A model generated the notes under the pieces. The model ran no database searches. It worked only from the letters and a program-made list of their open reading frames with translations, and had not been told where the DNA came from. A stretch of DNA of 64,000 nt from JAEYOM01 sp036260935 (GTDB lineage Bacteria > Bacillota > Clostridia > Acetivibrionales > DTU013): the NCBI GenBank assembly GCA_036260935.1, contig DATALQ010000023.1, positions 1 through 64,000 of the forward strand, read 5' to 3'. Position numbers and translations under genes: made by a program. Shown piece by piece: positions 54,204 through 62,639 of this stretch (position 1 is the stretch's first letter; each line of letters opens with the position of its first letter).

Positions 54204-55571
54204 TCAGGCTGAAAGCTCCTCCGGTTTAACAAGAGATTTGCTTTTCCATTTGCCCTGCTTGTAGCGTATCACACTTGCAACCGCAGTAACAGCCCAGGTC
54301 AGGCCGGTAGTAGCCCACACGCTCCAGACGCCTACGGCAGGCAGCATGGCCAGTGTGCTCGAAAACCCGACCCTGCCTGCAACCTCGACTATGCCGTTGA
54401 TCATGGAGTAAAAAGCGTCCCCTGTACCATTCAAAAGGCCTCTGGTGATATAGATCATTCCCAGGCCGAAATACGCGCAGCTCGTGATCTTTATCGCCGC
54501 TGCCCCAAGAGCTATTACGCTGTCCTCCTTGACGAATATGCCCATGATTGCGCGGCCCCCGAACTGCGCCGCCAGTAATGCCAGAAGACTGAGAACGGCG
54601 ACAATTATTATGCTTTTATGGTAACCCTTCTTTACGCGGTCGAGCTTGCCGGCGCCCATATTTTGTCCGGAAAAGGTGGACATTGCAGCGCCAAGCGAAC
54701 TGAAGGGCTGGTTTACCAGCTGCTCGATCCTGCTGGTCGCCGTATAGGCAGCTACCGCAACCTCTCCAAAACCGTTTACGACCCTCTGCAGGGCAACCAT
54801 CGATATGGCTATCATCGAGTTCTGTAATGCAACGGGAATACCGACCTTTATACATCTGACAATGATCGGCCAATTTGGTTTCATATGCTCTCTTTTTATC
54901 TTGAAATACGGGTTGCTCAAAAGTGCGAAGCCCACGCAGCCCAGTGCCGCCAAGCCCTGGGAAATAACGGTGGCGCTGGCTGCTCCGGCTACTCCGAACC
55001 CGAGTTTGAGGATAAACAAGAGATCCAGTACGACGTTGACCGCACAGGATAAAATCAAAAAGAACAGAGGCGTCCTCGAGTCCCCGAGCGCCCTCAGTAT
55101 GGCGGCTATCGCGTTGTATGCCGCCACAGCCAGCATACCGCCCGAAATTATTCTCAAAAAGGCAGTGGAATCGTTCAGTATTTCAGGAGGCGTATTCAAT
55201 AGCCGCAAAATCGGACGGGCAAAGGTAGAGGTCAAAATACTCATGATTATGCCCGAAACTACTATGATGTAAGCAGCATTGGCAATTGCCCGTTTTACAT
55301 CCTCTTCCTTTCTGGCGCCGAAGTATTGCGCAATGACTATACTGATTCCAATGGACAGTCCGAAGCATACTGAAAAAGACAGAAAGGCCAGGGAACCAGT
55401 CGCGCCCACTGCTGCAAGCGCATTGGCCCCCAAATATCTGCCCACGATTATCGAGTTGATCAAGTTGTAAAACTGTTGAAACACATTGCCAATAAGCATT
55501 GGCAGTGAAAACTTTATGAGATGCCCGATTTCATTTCCTTCTGTCATGTCTTGAACGTAGTTGATTGACAT
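54204..55571 (-). CDS. MATE-family efflux transporter
   Basis: 455 residues, about 12 TM segments, with the duplicated MATE layout (IGHLIKFSLPMLIGNVFQQFYN in the first half, RCIKVGIPVALQNSM in the second). The start at 55571 (MSINYVQDM) has AAGGGG upstream; the longer frame to 55622 does not. Exports cationic compounds by H+ or Na+ exchange. No link to the sugar genes is evident. Confidence 0.93.
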   Translation of the reverse strand: MSINYVQDMTEGNEIGHLIKFSLPMLIGNVFQQFYNLINSIIVGRYLGANALAAVGATGSLAFLSFSVCFGLSIGISIVIAQYFGARKEEDVKRAIANAAYIIVVSGIIMSILTSTFARPILRLLNTPPEILNDSTAFLRIISGGMLAVAAYNAIAAILRALGDSRTPLFFLILSCAVNVVLDLLFILKLGFGVAGAASATVISQGLAALGCVGFALLSNPYFKIKREHMKPNWPIIVRCIKVGIPVALQNSMIAISMVALQRVVNGFGEVAVAAYTATSRIEQLVNQPFSSLGAAMSTFSGQNMGAGKLDRVKKGYHKSIIIVAVLSLLALLAAQFGGRAIMGIFVKEDSVIALGAAAIKITSCAYFGLGMIYITRGLLNGTGDAFYSMINGIVEVAGRVGFSSTLAMLPAVGVWSVWATTGLTWAVTAVASVIRYKQGKWKSKSLVKPEELSA

Positions 55572-55612
55572 ATTCGACCCCTTGCTTATATTGTTGTCTC
55601 TTTTGTAGATTA

Positions 55613-55641
55613 AGAATACCATTATTGATTTTCTATATCAA
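55613..55641 (-). promoter_or_regulatory. Promoter of the MATE gene
   Basis: Minus strand TTGATA (55636-55641), 17-base spacer, TATTCT (55613-55618), about 42 bases before the MATE start. Good match to a sigma-A promoter. Confidence 0.5.
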
Positions 55642-55698
55642 TACGGCGGGAGTCCCATAAAGAATTCATACTTTGTATAATCCAACTAAATGCTGAAA

Positions 55699-55728
55699 AG
55701 GGCGACAGTAAATAATACCGTTCGCCCT
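55699..55728 (-). terminator. Intrinsic terminator after the CPBP protease
   Basis: Stem AGGGCG...CGCCCT extended by ACGGTA/TACTGT with one bulge; TTTT follows on the minus strand. Located 21 bases after the stop at 55750. Confidence 0.7.
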
Positions 55729-55749
55729 ATGGAAAAAAAATAAAATTAC

Positions 55750-56802
55750 CTACGCGCTGGCCTCATGCACTCCTGTATCCGGCACGATACTCGTGTCCTG
55801 AGGCTGCTTCCACATCTTGTCGGCGATTATCATAATGATAATAACGATCCCGAGCAAGGAATAGACTGTGAGCGTCGTCCTCGGCAGGAAATCCCTGGTC
55901 GCGTTTACGGATGTATGCAGTAGCAGCAGCGGCAGCAGGCTTTTCCCTTTCAGCCTGTTGTAAAGCCAGGTAAAAAGTATCGCCAGTGAAATATCGCCAA
56001 GACGTATAAAGATCGACTGCCAGCCGCCTTCCCTATAGCCTAAAAAAAATCCGGCCCAGTGAAAAGATCCCCAGACGAGCCCGATAATTATACTGGAAAC
56101 AAGAGGGCTGAAACGGCTTTGAAGCCTGGGCTGTGCAAATCCTCTCCACCCCGCCTCTTCCTGTATGGGGCCGTTGATAAAGAGGCTCCACATGAAGGAA
56201 ACCAGAATGACCAGTAACAATGGAGAATCCGGTATTTTGGGGCTTTCCGGCACATTGACGCCAATTAGCAGCGCAAGGTAGTTTCCTGCCAGTGTGAGGG
56301 CAGGCCAGAACAGAACAGCAAAGACATACCAAACCCATGAGACCTTCCAGTTAATCATAGGCTCAAGCAATGTACGCGTACCTTTCCGGGAGGAAAGCAC
56401 TCCCGATGCCACAAATGCCGATAGTGAAACCAGGATGATGTCGCCCGGCAATACATTCAGCGACAGGTCATGTTCCCACCAGATACGGCTTATCCACCTG
56501 AGCGCACCTACGACAACAAATACGACTAAAAAAATCAACAGCCTGTTTTTGCGCGGCGGTTCGGCTTTGCCGCGATTGAGCAGATTCATAAGAAACATAG
56601 CCGACAATACCGGACTGAACGCCGCTATATAGACGTTAGTATAACCCTGTGATTCCGACCCCTGGTTGAAAAAAAAGTACATTAAAAATTCGGCTGACCA
56701 CTCCAATAATACCGACATAACAAAAAACGTGATCAGCGGGTATCGTTTTATCAGTTTGGTCAAGCTCCCGTCAGCTTTGGTCAGGTCTTGAGACACGTTC
56801 AT
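55750..56802 (-). CDS. CPBP intramembrane metalloprotease family protein
   Basis: 350 residues, about eight TM segments. Family motifs EEAGWRG (EExxxR) and FHWAGFFLG (second histidine motif) are visible. AGGAGGTAAGTAAT precedes the ATG. Members are prenyl-type proteases or bacteriocin-immunity proteins; substrate unknown. Confidence 0.88.
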   Translation of the reverse strand: MNVSQDLTKADGSLTKLIKRYPLITFFVMSVLLEWSAEFLMYFFFNQGSESQGYTNVYIAAFSPVLSAMFLMNLLNRGKAEPPRKNRLLIFLVVFVVVGALRWISRIWWEHDLSLNVLPGDIILVSLSAFVASGVLSSRKGTRTLLEPMINWKVSWVWYVFAVLFWPALTLAGNYLALLIGVNVPESPKIPDSPLLLVILVSFMWSLFINGPIQEEAGWRGFAQPRLQSRFSPLVSSIIIGLVWGSFHWAGFFLGYREGGWQSIFIRLGDISLAILFTWLYNRLKGKSLLPLLLLHTSVNATRDFLPRTTLTVYSLLGIVIIIMIIADKMWKQPQDTSIVPDTGVHEASA

Positions 56803-56869
56803 TATTACTTACCTCCTGATTTTACTTATATAGATGTTTACTTATGTGCCCATATAATGTCTGATAATG

Positions 56870-56886
56870 TCAGCAAATATTGCTGA
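56870..56886. promoter_or_regulatory. 17-bp palindrome upstream of the CPBP gene
   Basis: TCAGCAA-ATA-TTGCTGA, a perfect inverted repeat in the region between the divergent CPBP and small-protein genes. Candidate operator; regulator unknown. Confidence 0.35.
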
Positions 56887-56920
56887 TCCCGGATATCTCC
56901 CACCAAATCGGGAACTCGCA

Positions 56921-56966
56921 TTGTCAACAAATTATGTGAACTTTATACGTTATTGCTTCATACAAT
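56921..56966 (+). promoter_or_regulatory. Promoter of the small Pro-rich gene, with a sporulation-sigma-like -10
   Basis: TTGTCA (56921-56926), 17-base spacer, TATACG (56944-56949) fits sigma-A. Further down, CATACAAT (56959-56966) matches the -10 consensus of the sporulation factor sigma-E, but no convincing -35 partner is seen. The gene may thus be vegetative or mother-cell expressed. Confidence 0.35.
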
Positions 56967-56999
56967 AGTACATGAGACATCCAAAAGGAGTTGAATCAT

Positions 57000-57260
57000 A
57001 TGAGACAATACGGGCCTCCGGGTTCGCCTCCGCCGCCGGTCATACCGCCGAAACCAGCCGTTTCCTATATCGTGGACTGCATGTTTTCATTTACGTATGT
57101 ATGGCCCAAACAAGGAAGGCCATTCTGGTTTTACCCCACAAGACTGGAATACGGTGAAGTTTCAGGATATCTGTGGACTGGCAGCAACTGGACATTTTAT
57201 GGATTCGATCCGGCATTTATAGACCAGGTAGCATGCTACCCCGTTCCGACCCTTTACTAG
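57000..57260 (+). CDS. Small Pro-rich/aromatic protein, unknown function
   Basis: 86 residues. Start ATG at 57000, AAAGGAG nine bases upstream; an in-frame TTG at 56991 is not preferred. The N-terminus is Pro-rich (GPPGSPPPPVIPPKPA). The rest is rich in Trp, Tyr and Phe (TYVWPKQGRPFWFYPT, GYLWTGSNWTFYGFD), a pattern I have seen in small clostridial proteins of unknown role. No signal peptide. Followed by another unusual protein gene, likely co-functioning. Spore or cell-surface location is a guess. Confidence 0.7.
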   Translation: MRQYGPPGSPPPPVIPPKPAVSYIVDCMFSFTYVWPKQGRPFWFYPTRLEYGEVSGYLWTGSNWTFYGFDPAFIDQVACYPVPTLY

Positions 57261-57334
57261 GCTCTATCGCAAGCAGTGAACATAATACGTCCCTCACGAA
57301 TATAATAAAACATAAATATTGAGGAGATGGAATT

Positions 57335-58012
57335 ATGGAAACACCTTATATGAGTTACCCGTATATGAGCTATCCGTTTTCAGGCCAGTACTACCCGCGG
57401 CCTTATATTACAGCTCAGCAGACGATTCCTTACCAGCAGCCGTTTATGATGCAGGGATATCCGGCACAATACGCTCCGGTACAATACACATATACAGCGG
57501 ACGCAGATGACGATATTGACTATATAGATCCTATGCTGCTTGCGCAGCAGGATCCCCCGCCGCTTCTGAGCAACAATCCGGCAGTGGCTTCAGTTTCGCT
57601 GTTCAAGGAATTGACGGCATACCCTAATTACGGGAATCCAAGCAGGAATGCCGACATACTGTACACAGGGAACCGCGGCTCGTGGACCTTCAATTCACCG
57701 GCATTCCTGACAGTGCCCGGCAACCAGCGCGCCCAGATCATAATACGCGCAGTCCTCGACGACCATGCCAATGTGCCCGTGAACCGCTACTCAGCGAGGA
57801 TCACAGTAAATGGCACGGTAGTATTTGACGGAAGGTTGAACCTTGAGCATGGAACACCTGTAGGAGGAGTGTTTGTCAACTGGAGGAATCTGCCGTTCAA
57901 TATCGGCAATCCCAGGAGGAACAACCGTGTAACCATTGAAAACACGTCAAGTGCGGGCACCGACGACTGGATTGCATTTGACTGGATGGAGATAAGGCTG
58001 CTGCCGAGATAA
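57335..58012 (+). CDS. Tyr/Pro/Gln-rich protein with C-terminal beta domain, spore-coat-like
   Basis: 225 residues. Start ATG at 57335 with GAGGAG upstream. The N-terminal ~60 residues have MSYPYMSYP-type and Gln/Tyr repeats as in coat or surface proteins; an acidic stretch (DADDDIDYID) follows. The C-terminal ~130 residues look like a beta-sandwich (YSARITVNGTVVFDGRLNL, WIAFDWMEIRLL). No signal peptide, as in coat proteins assembled in the mother cell. Function unknown. Confidence 0.7.
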   Translation: METPYMSYPYMSYPFSGQYYPRPYITAQQTIPYQQPFMMQGYPAQYAPVQYTYTADADDDIDYIDPMLLAQQDPPPLLSNNPAVASVSLFKELTAYPNYGNPSRNADILYTGNRGSWTFNSPAFLTVPGNQRAQIIIRAVLDDHANVPVNRYSARITVNGTVVFDGRLNLEHGTPVGGVFVNWRNLPFNIGNPRRNNRVTIENTSSAGTDDWIAFDWMEIRLLPR

Positions 58013-58025
58013 AAAGGCGCATAAA

Positions 58026-59279
58026 TCAGTTATCGACCTTATTGCCGGCGACACCGGCAATAAGGTTTTGTCCGATGTCCTCAGGGGCTATCCCGTAGTA
58101 TTCTTCAAGGGTAATGCTCTTTTTTGCCATATCAGCTGCGAGTTCCGCGCCGATATAACGGAAATGCCACGGTTCATACACATATCCCGTTATTGCTTCC
58201 TTGCCTTTGGGGTACCTCAGGATAAAGCCATATTTGGCTGCATTCGCTGCGAGCCACTTACCCTCGCGGGTATTGGCAAAGGAATTGCTCAGCGTATAGT
58301 TCAGGGATTTTGATGAAATATCCACCGCCAGTCCTGTCTGATGCTCGCTGTTCCCCGCTTTTGCACTAACCATGTCGGCAGCCTTTTCACCAAGCTGTCT
58401 CGAATACTTGTTATATACGGATTTTTGCAGTTCGTAGGATCTGAAGCCAGAAACGCCGCATAGCACGATACCCTCTTTTTTTGCGCCTGCGAACATCATT
58501 GCAAGGGCATCACAGGCTTCCCTGCGCAGGTATTTGGCTTCCCTTCTGCCATGGTACGGCACGCTTATGGGTGTGAGGTCCTTTGGCTTCCAATCCGCGG
58601 GCAATACTCGATTCTTATTGGTTACGACATACCTGCTGTTGAAGTCGTCTATCGCCACAGACTCCAACAGCGCTACTGCAGGCTTGCCTGTCACGTCGGG
58701 AGAAATCTCCGGGCTTTCATCTATCCTGTCATACCAGTCGGTTACCGAGTTATCGGCAAACACAGGCTGCGGATGGAATTCACCGAAAGCATCCGCGTTC
58801 GCCTCAACATCTGCCTCAATGTTCGCCTCAACGGCGTCCAACATTTCCACCTTTCCTGAAACTACGCTGCAATTATCCATTGCAGCATCCTGTCCGGAGA
58901 CGATATATACCGTTCCTTTGACAGTAAGGCCATACAATCGGGCATTATTCCCGTTTATGTAAAGATCGCCGTCAATGACCGCATTACTGAAAGATATATT
59001 ATCTGCTGCAATTCTGACTTCGCCTGCGATCGGCACCTGCTTATCCTCACCTGCCGGCTCATACCTGTATCCCTGTTTATCCAGCACAAGAGGCGATTTG
59101 GCTGTGTCGACAATTTCGATGTCAGTACCGTCTGTTATTTTGATAAACGTTATTTCAGAGTGTGAAGGTTTTGGAAAAGGCGCGGAAGGTAGGCTTGCAG
59201 CCAGGGACGGAGCCGATAAAAAGCCGATGATGCCGAGAATTACCAGAGTTGCCCATACCCTGCCCAGGATGCTTTTCAT
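58026..59279 (-). CDS. D-alanyl-D-alanine carboxypeptidase, VanY/M15B type
   Basis: 417 residues. Signal peptide MKSILGRVWATLVILGIIG to about residue 28. An N-terminal beta-rich region with right-handed repeats follows (FSNAVIDGDLYINGNNARLY, GLTVKGTVYIVSG). The C-terminal M15 domain carries the zinc motif SEHQTGLAVD and EPWHFRYIG. Trims the terminal D-Ala from peptidoglycan stem peptides, outside the membrane. The N-terminal repeat region is not usual for VanY and may locate it in the wall. Confidence 0.9.
   Translation of the reverse strand: MKSILGRVWATLVILGIIGFLSAPSLAASLPSAPFPKPSHSEITFIKITDGTDIEIVDTAKSPLVLDKQGYRYEPAGEDKQVPIAGEVRIAADNISFSNAVIDGDLYINGNNARLYGLTVKGTVYIVSGQDAAMDNCSVVSGKVEMLDAVEANIEADVEANADAFGEFHPQPVFADNSVTDWYDRIDESPEISPDVTGKPAVALLESVAIDDFNSRYVVTNKNRVLPADWKPKDLTPISVPYHGRREAKYLRREACDALAMMFAGAKKEGIVLCGVSGFRSYELQKSVYNKYSRQLGEKAADMVSAKAGNSEHQTGLAVDISSKSLNYTLSNSFANTREGKWLAANAAKYGFILRYPKGKEAITGYVYEPWHFRYIGAELAADMAKKSITLEEYYGIAPEDIGQNLIAGVAGNKVDN
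58037..58069 (+). terminator. Terminator embedded in the 3' end of the convergent VanY-like gene
   Basis: Perfect 12-bp arms CCTTATTGCCGG and CCGGCAATAAGG, 5-base loop, then TTTTG on the plus strand. It terminates the plus-strand gene ending at 58012 but lies within the last codons of the opposite-strand gene (58026-59279), where it encodes GVAGNK. No U tract on the minus strand. Confidence 0.8.
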
Positions 59280-59350
59280 TCGTTTGCCCCCAAAAGAAGT
59301 AAAATAATTGCCAGTCCGAAGTTTCGATAAAAACCTGTAGAACTCCTCAT

Positions 59351-59356
59351 ATTATA
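59351..59356 (-). promoter_or_regulatory. -10 box of the VanY-like gene
   Basis: Minus strand TATAAT, ~72 bases before the ATG at 59279. No strong -35 partner. Low confidence. Confidence 0.35.
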
Positions 59357-59508
59357 TCAATTTTCCCAAAAATATCATAGCATTTTACAAAGTAATTGAA
59401 ATGGGCAATGACAATAAATGCTGCTATGAGAAAACCTTTAAATGAACTGGTATTTTATGAGTCGATGAAGTAGAATAATAAAAAGCAGATATCCGGGAGG
59501 TTTCGAAT

Positions 59509-59727
59509 ATGCCCTTTTATGATCTGAAATGCGCTTGCGGAGAAGAATTCAACATTATGGCGTCGATGAGCGACCGCGAGAATAAAAAGATAAAATGTCC
59601 GAAATGCGGCAGCGATAAGTTGGAGGCAGTATTCTCGAAGGTCAATATAATACAGTCAAGAAAGACCGGAGCAGGCGAATGCCCGAACGCCCACCGCTGC
59701 GGCGGCGGCTGCTGTCACGCGCGATAA
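59509..59727 (+). CDS. FmdB-family zinc-ribbon protein
   Basis: 72 residues. FmdB signature MPFYDLKCACGEEFNI with CxC and CPKCGS zinc ligands; the C-terminus has a His/Cys-rich tail (HRCGGGCCHAR) that may bind metal. GGGAGG precedes the ATG. Small putative regulator or metal-binding protein of unknown role. Confidence 0.88.
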   Translation: MPFYDLKCACGEEFNIMASMSDRENKKIKCPKCGSDKLEAVFSKVNIIQSRKTGAGECPNAHRCGGGCCHAR

Positions 59728-59739
59728 CGACGGTAAAAT

Positions 59740-60219
59740 TCATATATAATAAATCTTTGGTACGAGCTTATTGTTCACTATGTCGATGATGGCATAGGAT
59801 TCGTCGGATTCATCCCTGGGGTCACTGGTGCTTCCCGGGTTTAATAAAAAGAAGTCGTCCTTTTCGATTATTTCGGGAACATGCGTATGTCCGAAAAGGA
59901 TCATATCGGCTTTAAGCTCTTCCGCTTTTTTATAAAGCCTGCCATAATCCCATTTCACCGAATACCTGTGGCCATGCGTTATAAATATCCTCTTTCCGCA
60001 GACTTCCAGCAATTTTTCAGAAGGTACGTTCTCCACCATAAAATCACTGTTTCCATAGATGTATTCGATCGGAATGTCGGGAAACATGCCCGAAAGCTTC
60101 TGTGCATCCCTGAAGTAATCGCCCAGGTGGATTATCATATTGACTTCTTTATGCGACTTAATGGCTTCCTCAGCCTTGTCTGTATCGCCGTGCGTATCGC
60201 TGATAACTAAGATCCTCAT
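59740..60219 (-). CDS. YfcE/MJ0936-type metallophosphodiesterase
   Basis: 159 residues. Phosphodiesterase motifs DTHGD, GDYF, GNSD, ITHGH and GHTHVP (dinuclear metal site). Start at 60219 (MRILVISDT) with GGGGG nine bases upstream; the longer frame to 60300 lacks a ribosome site and would overlap the rdgB gene. It follows rdgB by 25 bases, the usual clostridial order. Hydrolyses phosphodiesters in vitro; role unclear. Confidence 0.92.
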   Translation of the reverse strand: MRILVISDTHGDTDKAEEAIKSHKEVNMIIHLGDYFRDAQKLSGMFPDIPIEYIYGNSDFMVENVPSEKLLEVCGKRIFITHGHRYSVKWDYGRLYKKAEELKADMILFGHTHVPEIIEKDDFFLLNPGSTSDPRDESDESYAIIDIVNNKLVPKIYYI

Positions 60220-60244
60220 TAAAGTAAACCCCCGCAAAATTCCG

Positions 60245-60898
60245 TCACTGCCTGCTGATGTCCATACTTTCCATCCAATGTTGTCCAAATTTTTCAGCAA
60301 GCCTTCTCATAGCTTTACCGCGATGGCTGATTCCGTTTTTGAGCTCAGAATCCATCTGGGCGACAGTTTGACCGTATTCCGGGACAAAAAACAACGGATC
60401 GTAACCGAAACCATTGTCCCCGGCCGGTTCAAAAGCTATGTAACCTTCACATGTATCCCTGACTATAAGGCTGCTTCCGCCCGGGAATATGGCTGCAATA
60501 GCACAGACAAATCTTGCGGATCTTTTATCCCCGGGTACTCCGTCCAATGCGCGAAGCAGTTTTCTGTTCCTGTCGGCATCCGTCGCACCTTCGCCTGCAT
60601 ATCTGGCGGAATAGACTCCCGGCGCGCCGTCGAGAATATCGACTTCAAGCCCCGAATCATCCGCCAGTACCACGCCGCCTGTGACCTTCCAGACACTCTT
60701 TGCCTTGATCATCGCGTTTTCTTCAAAAGTCGCGCCGTTTTCCTCTATATCCTCAGTGAAACCGGCGTCCGACATCGAAATGACCTCGCAGGGAAACCGG
60801 GAAAGGAGCTGTGCAAATTCCTCCAGTTTCCCCTTGTTTTTGGTTGCCACGATGATCCTTATCGGCTCTGTTTTCGAGTTCTTCAAATCGTTATCCAA
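60245..60898 (-). CDS. rdgB: RdgB/HAM1-type non-canonical purine NTP pyrophosphatase
   Basis: 217 residues. Family motifs VATKNKGKLEEF, ADDSGLEVD, SARYAGEGATD, FGYDPLF and ISHRGKAM. It hydrolyses dITP, XTP and related nucleotides to limit mutagenic incorporation. It starts with TTG, with AGAAGGA about 10 bases upstream. Paired with the YfcE-like gene. Confidence 0.95.
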   Translation of the reverse strand: MDNDLKNSKTEPIRIIVATKNKGKLEEFAQLLSRFPCEVISMSDAGFTEDIEENGATFEENAMIKAKSVWKVTGGVVLADDSGLEVDILDGAPGVYSARYAGEGATDADRNRKLLRALDGVPGDKRSARFVCAIAAIFPGGSSLIVRDTCEGYIAFEPAGDNGFGYDPLFFVPEYGQTVAQMDSELKNGISHRGKAMRRLAEKFGQHWMESMDISRQ

Positions 60899-60951
60899 GC
60901 AGAAGCATCCTTCTCTATTGTTATTATACGTATCGAATTTAATATTGTACT

Positions 60952-62334
60952 TTATCTATCCATAACATCGTTTACAGTTATCGGTACGGAAAGCCCGCCG
61001 GATATGTCGGTCCCTTCGGGAAGCTGCGTTTCACGGCCCTCCACCAGGATCCTGATCTTTTTTATATCTTTACACTGCCTGAGGGTATAGGCCAATTGTT
61101 TCAAAATACCTTCCTCCCTTGCAGTTCCGCCGTAATCTGTAAACTCACCGCTGAAATCGAGCGTTATGACCCCGTCTTTCAGACTTGTGCCCAGTAATGC
61201 AGCCCCGTCCGGCATCTCAGATGTAAGCCCGTCTTTCGAAACCGTATCCAGCAATAGCTTGACAAGCTCTTCGGGACGGTTTGCCGACCCGCCCGTACTA
61301 GTCACGGTAACGGGTACAGGGTAGGTATACCAGGTATTTGCCTGTTTCAGTAAAAATACGTCAGCCTTATCCTTGTCATTCGCAAGCACCGAAGGGTCGG
61401 CATTGATCGCGACTTCCTCCCTGCCGAGCGCTGAGGCAAGATCCGTACCGTATTTCATGACTCCCTGTTCATATCCGTTTATCAATATCCTGACGCTGTT
61501 TATAGTTTCAAATTCGGTAAGCGTATATACTATCGAAGCGATGATATTTCTTTCGGCTTTTGCGCTCCCATAATTCAACAGCTTCCTGCTGAAATCGATT
61601 ACCGCTGTCCCATTTCTTATGTCGATGCCGAGTACTTCAGTATCGGCAGGCAATACCGGATAAACTCCGTAGTAAGCTATCTCCTCGCGATTTAAAGCGC
61701 TGTCCGTTATCAGGCTGACCGCCGCCCTTGCAATGCCCTGCTGCGGCTCGATCCATCTTGTCATCGGTATGAGGTACCCGTCCCCATCCTGGTAATATAC
61801 AGTCACCGGTCTTCTGGGTTCCGAATAGAGAGCGCTGCTGTCAGACCCGCTTTCCGCCCCCATTACGCCCGTACTGTCCGGCGTTGTGCCATTTAACGGA
61901 ACACCCTGCGTTTCACTTAACGAAGATGCATTATCGGTTGTCAGTGAAGAAGCATCTGCTGATAATCCCGAAGCAGCAGGCTGTAGATCGGATATCCCCG
62001 CATTACCGGTATTCGCGCTTATAGCGCTTCCTGACGACGTTGCCGTCGTACCGGCCGCATTATCGGTGCCTGTGCCTGTCGCTTTATCGGCTCTTGTGCC
62101 ATCCGCATTGTCGGTACCTGTGCCTGCCACTTTATCGGTACCTATGCCTGTCGCTGCCGTATTTGTGGAAGCTCCCGCATTCGAACCGGTTTGCCCGCTT
62201 TCATCGATCTTTACCATATCCTGTCCTTCGGCGATAGATGATGGTTCGTCCTTCGATCCGCCAAAGAAAGGGAAAGTGCAGCCCGCAAGTAAAATCAGCT
62301 GTATGGTCAGAAAAACAACTATTAACCTTTTCAT
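60952..62334 (-). CDS. Lipoprotein with two GerMN domains
   Basis: 460 residues. Start at 62334 (MKRLIVVFL) with GGAGG upstream; lipobox LLAGC. A long Thr/Ser/Gly/Ala/Asp-rich linker (residues ~30-180) includes a 24-bp repeat. Two GerMN domains follow (about 195-330 with RAAVSLITDSALN and VIDFSRKLLNYG; about 335-460 with LVKLLLDTVSK and TLDFSGEFTDYG). GerMN domains occur in sporulation and germination proteins. Probably located outside the cell membrane and important in spore or envelope formation. Confidence 0.88.
   Translation of the reverse strand: MKRLIVVFLTIQLILLAGCTFPFFGGSKDEPSSIAEGQDMVKIDESGQTGSNAGASTNTAATGIGTDKVAGTGTDNADGTRADKATGTGTDNAAGTTATSSGSAISANTGNAGISDLQPAASGLSADASSLTTDNASSLSETQGVPLNGTTPDSTGVMGAESGSDSSALYSEPRRPVTVYYQDGDGYLIPMTRWIEPQQGIARAAVSLITDSALNREEIAYYGVYPVLPADTEVLGIDIRNGTAVIDFSRKLLNYGSAKAERNIIASIVYTLTEFETINSVRILINGYEQGVMKYGTDLASALGREEVAINADPSVLANDKDKADVFLLKQANTWYTYPVPVTVTSTGGSANRPEELVKLLLDTVSKDGLTSEMPDGAALLGTSLKDGVITLDFSGEFTDYGGTAREEGILKQLAYTLRQCKDIKKIRILVEGRETQLPEGTDISGGLSVPITVNDVMDR
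62057..62152 (-). repeat. 24-bp tandem repeat in the GerMN lipoprotein linker
   Basis: Four 24-bp units, each coding eight residues of the Thr/Gly/Asp/Ala-rich linker (type GTGTDNAD). The units differ at several positions. In-frame unit length permits copy-number change without loss of the reading frame. Confidence 0.75.
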
Positions 62335-62403
62335 ATTGTCCTCCATAAACATTACATTTTATGGAGATTATGGACAACTTAAGAGGTTTTTAGTATTTCC
62401 CGA

Positions 62404-62434
62404 ATTATATTGCCTTTCCATATTTAGTTGTCAA
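62404..62434 (-). promoter_or_regulatory. Promoter of the GerMN lipoprotein gene
   Basis: Minus strand TTGACA (62429-62434) and TATAAT (62404-62409), both perfect, with a 19-base spacer, slightly longer than normal. About 70 bases upstream of the ATG. Confidence 0.55.
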
Positions 62435-62484
62435 ATATATCAAATTCTTCATTTCATGTTATCATAACGTGTACTTAAAAAAAA

Positions 62485-62518
62485 TCAGTAGAATTCATAA
62501 ATTCCACTGACTTTTTTT
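62485..62518. terminator. Bidirectional hairpin terminator after the amidase gene
   Basis: TCAGTAGAAT / ATTCCACTGA stem with one mismatch and a short AT loop. A run of A precedes and T7 follows on the plus strand, so U tracts exist in both directions. It lies about 95 bases after the amidase stop (62614). Confidence 0.75.
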
Positions 62519-62570
62519 ATAGATATTTATATAAATCAGCTTGCAAGTTGGGTTATAAAGCTTATCGGCC

Positions 62571-62639
62571 CAGTTTTGGAAGAGCTTGTACTACAATCTT
62601 GGGATGGCCTGTACTATAGTTTTGGGAGAGCCTGTACCA
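62571..62639 (-). repeat. Three 23-bp repeats at the amidase 3' end
   Basis: Imperfect copies at 62571-62593, 62594-62616 and 62617-62639. The third encodes the last residues of the amidase; the stop TAG lies at 62614-62616, at the unit border, and the other two copies lie beyond it. Since 23 is not a multiple of three, the duplicated units fall out of frame. Confidence 0.75.

Noticed and set aside
62057..62152. CRISPR-like array
   Set aside because: The 24-bp units are adjacent without spacers and translate in frame into a low-complexity linker.
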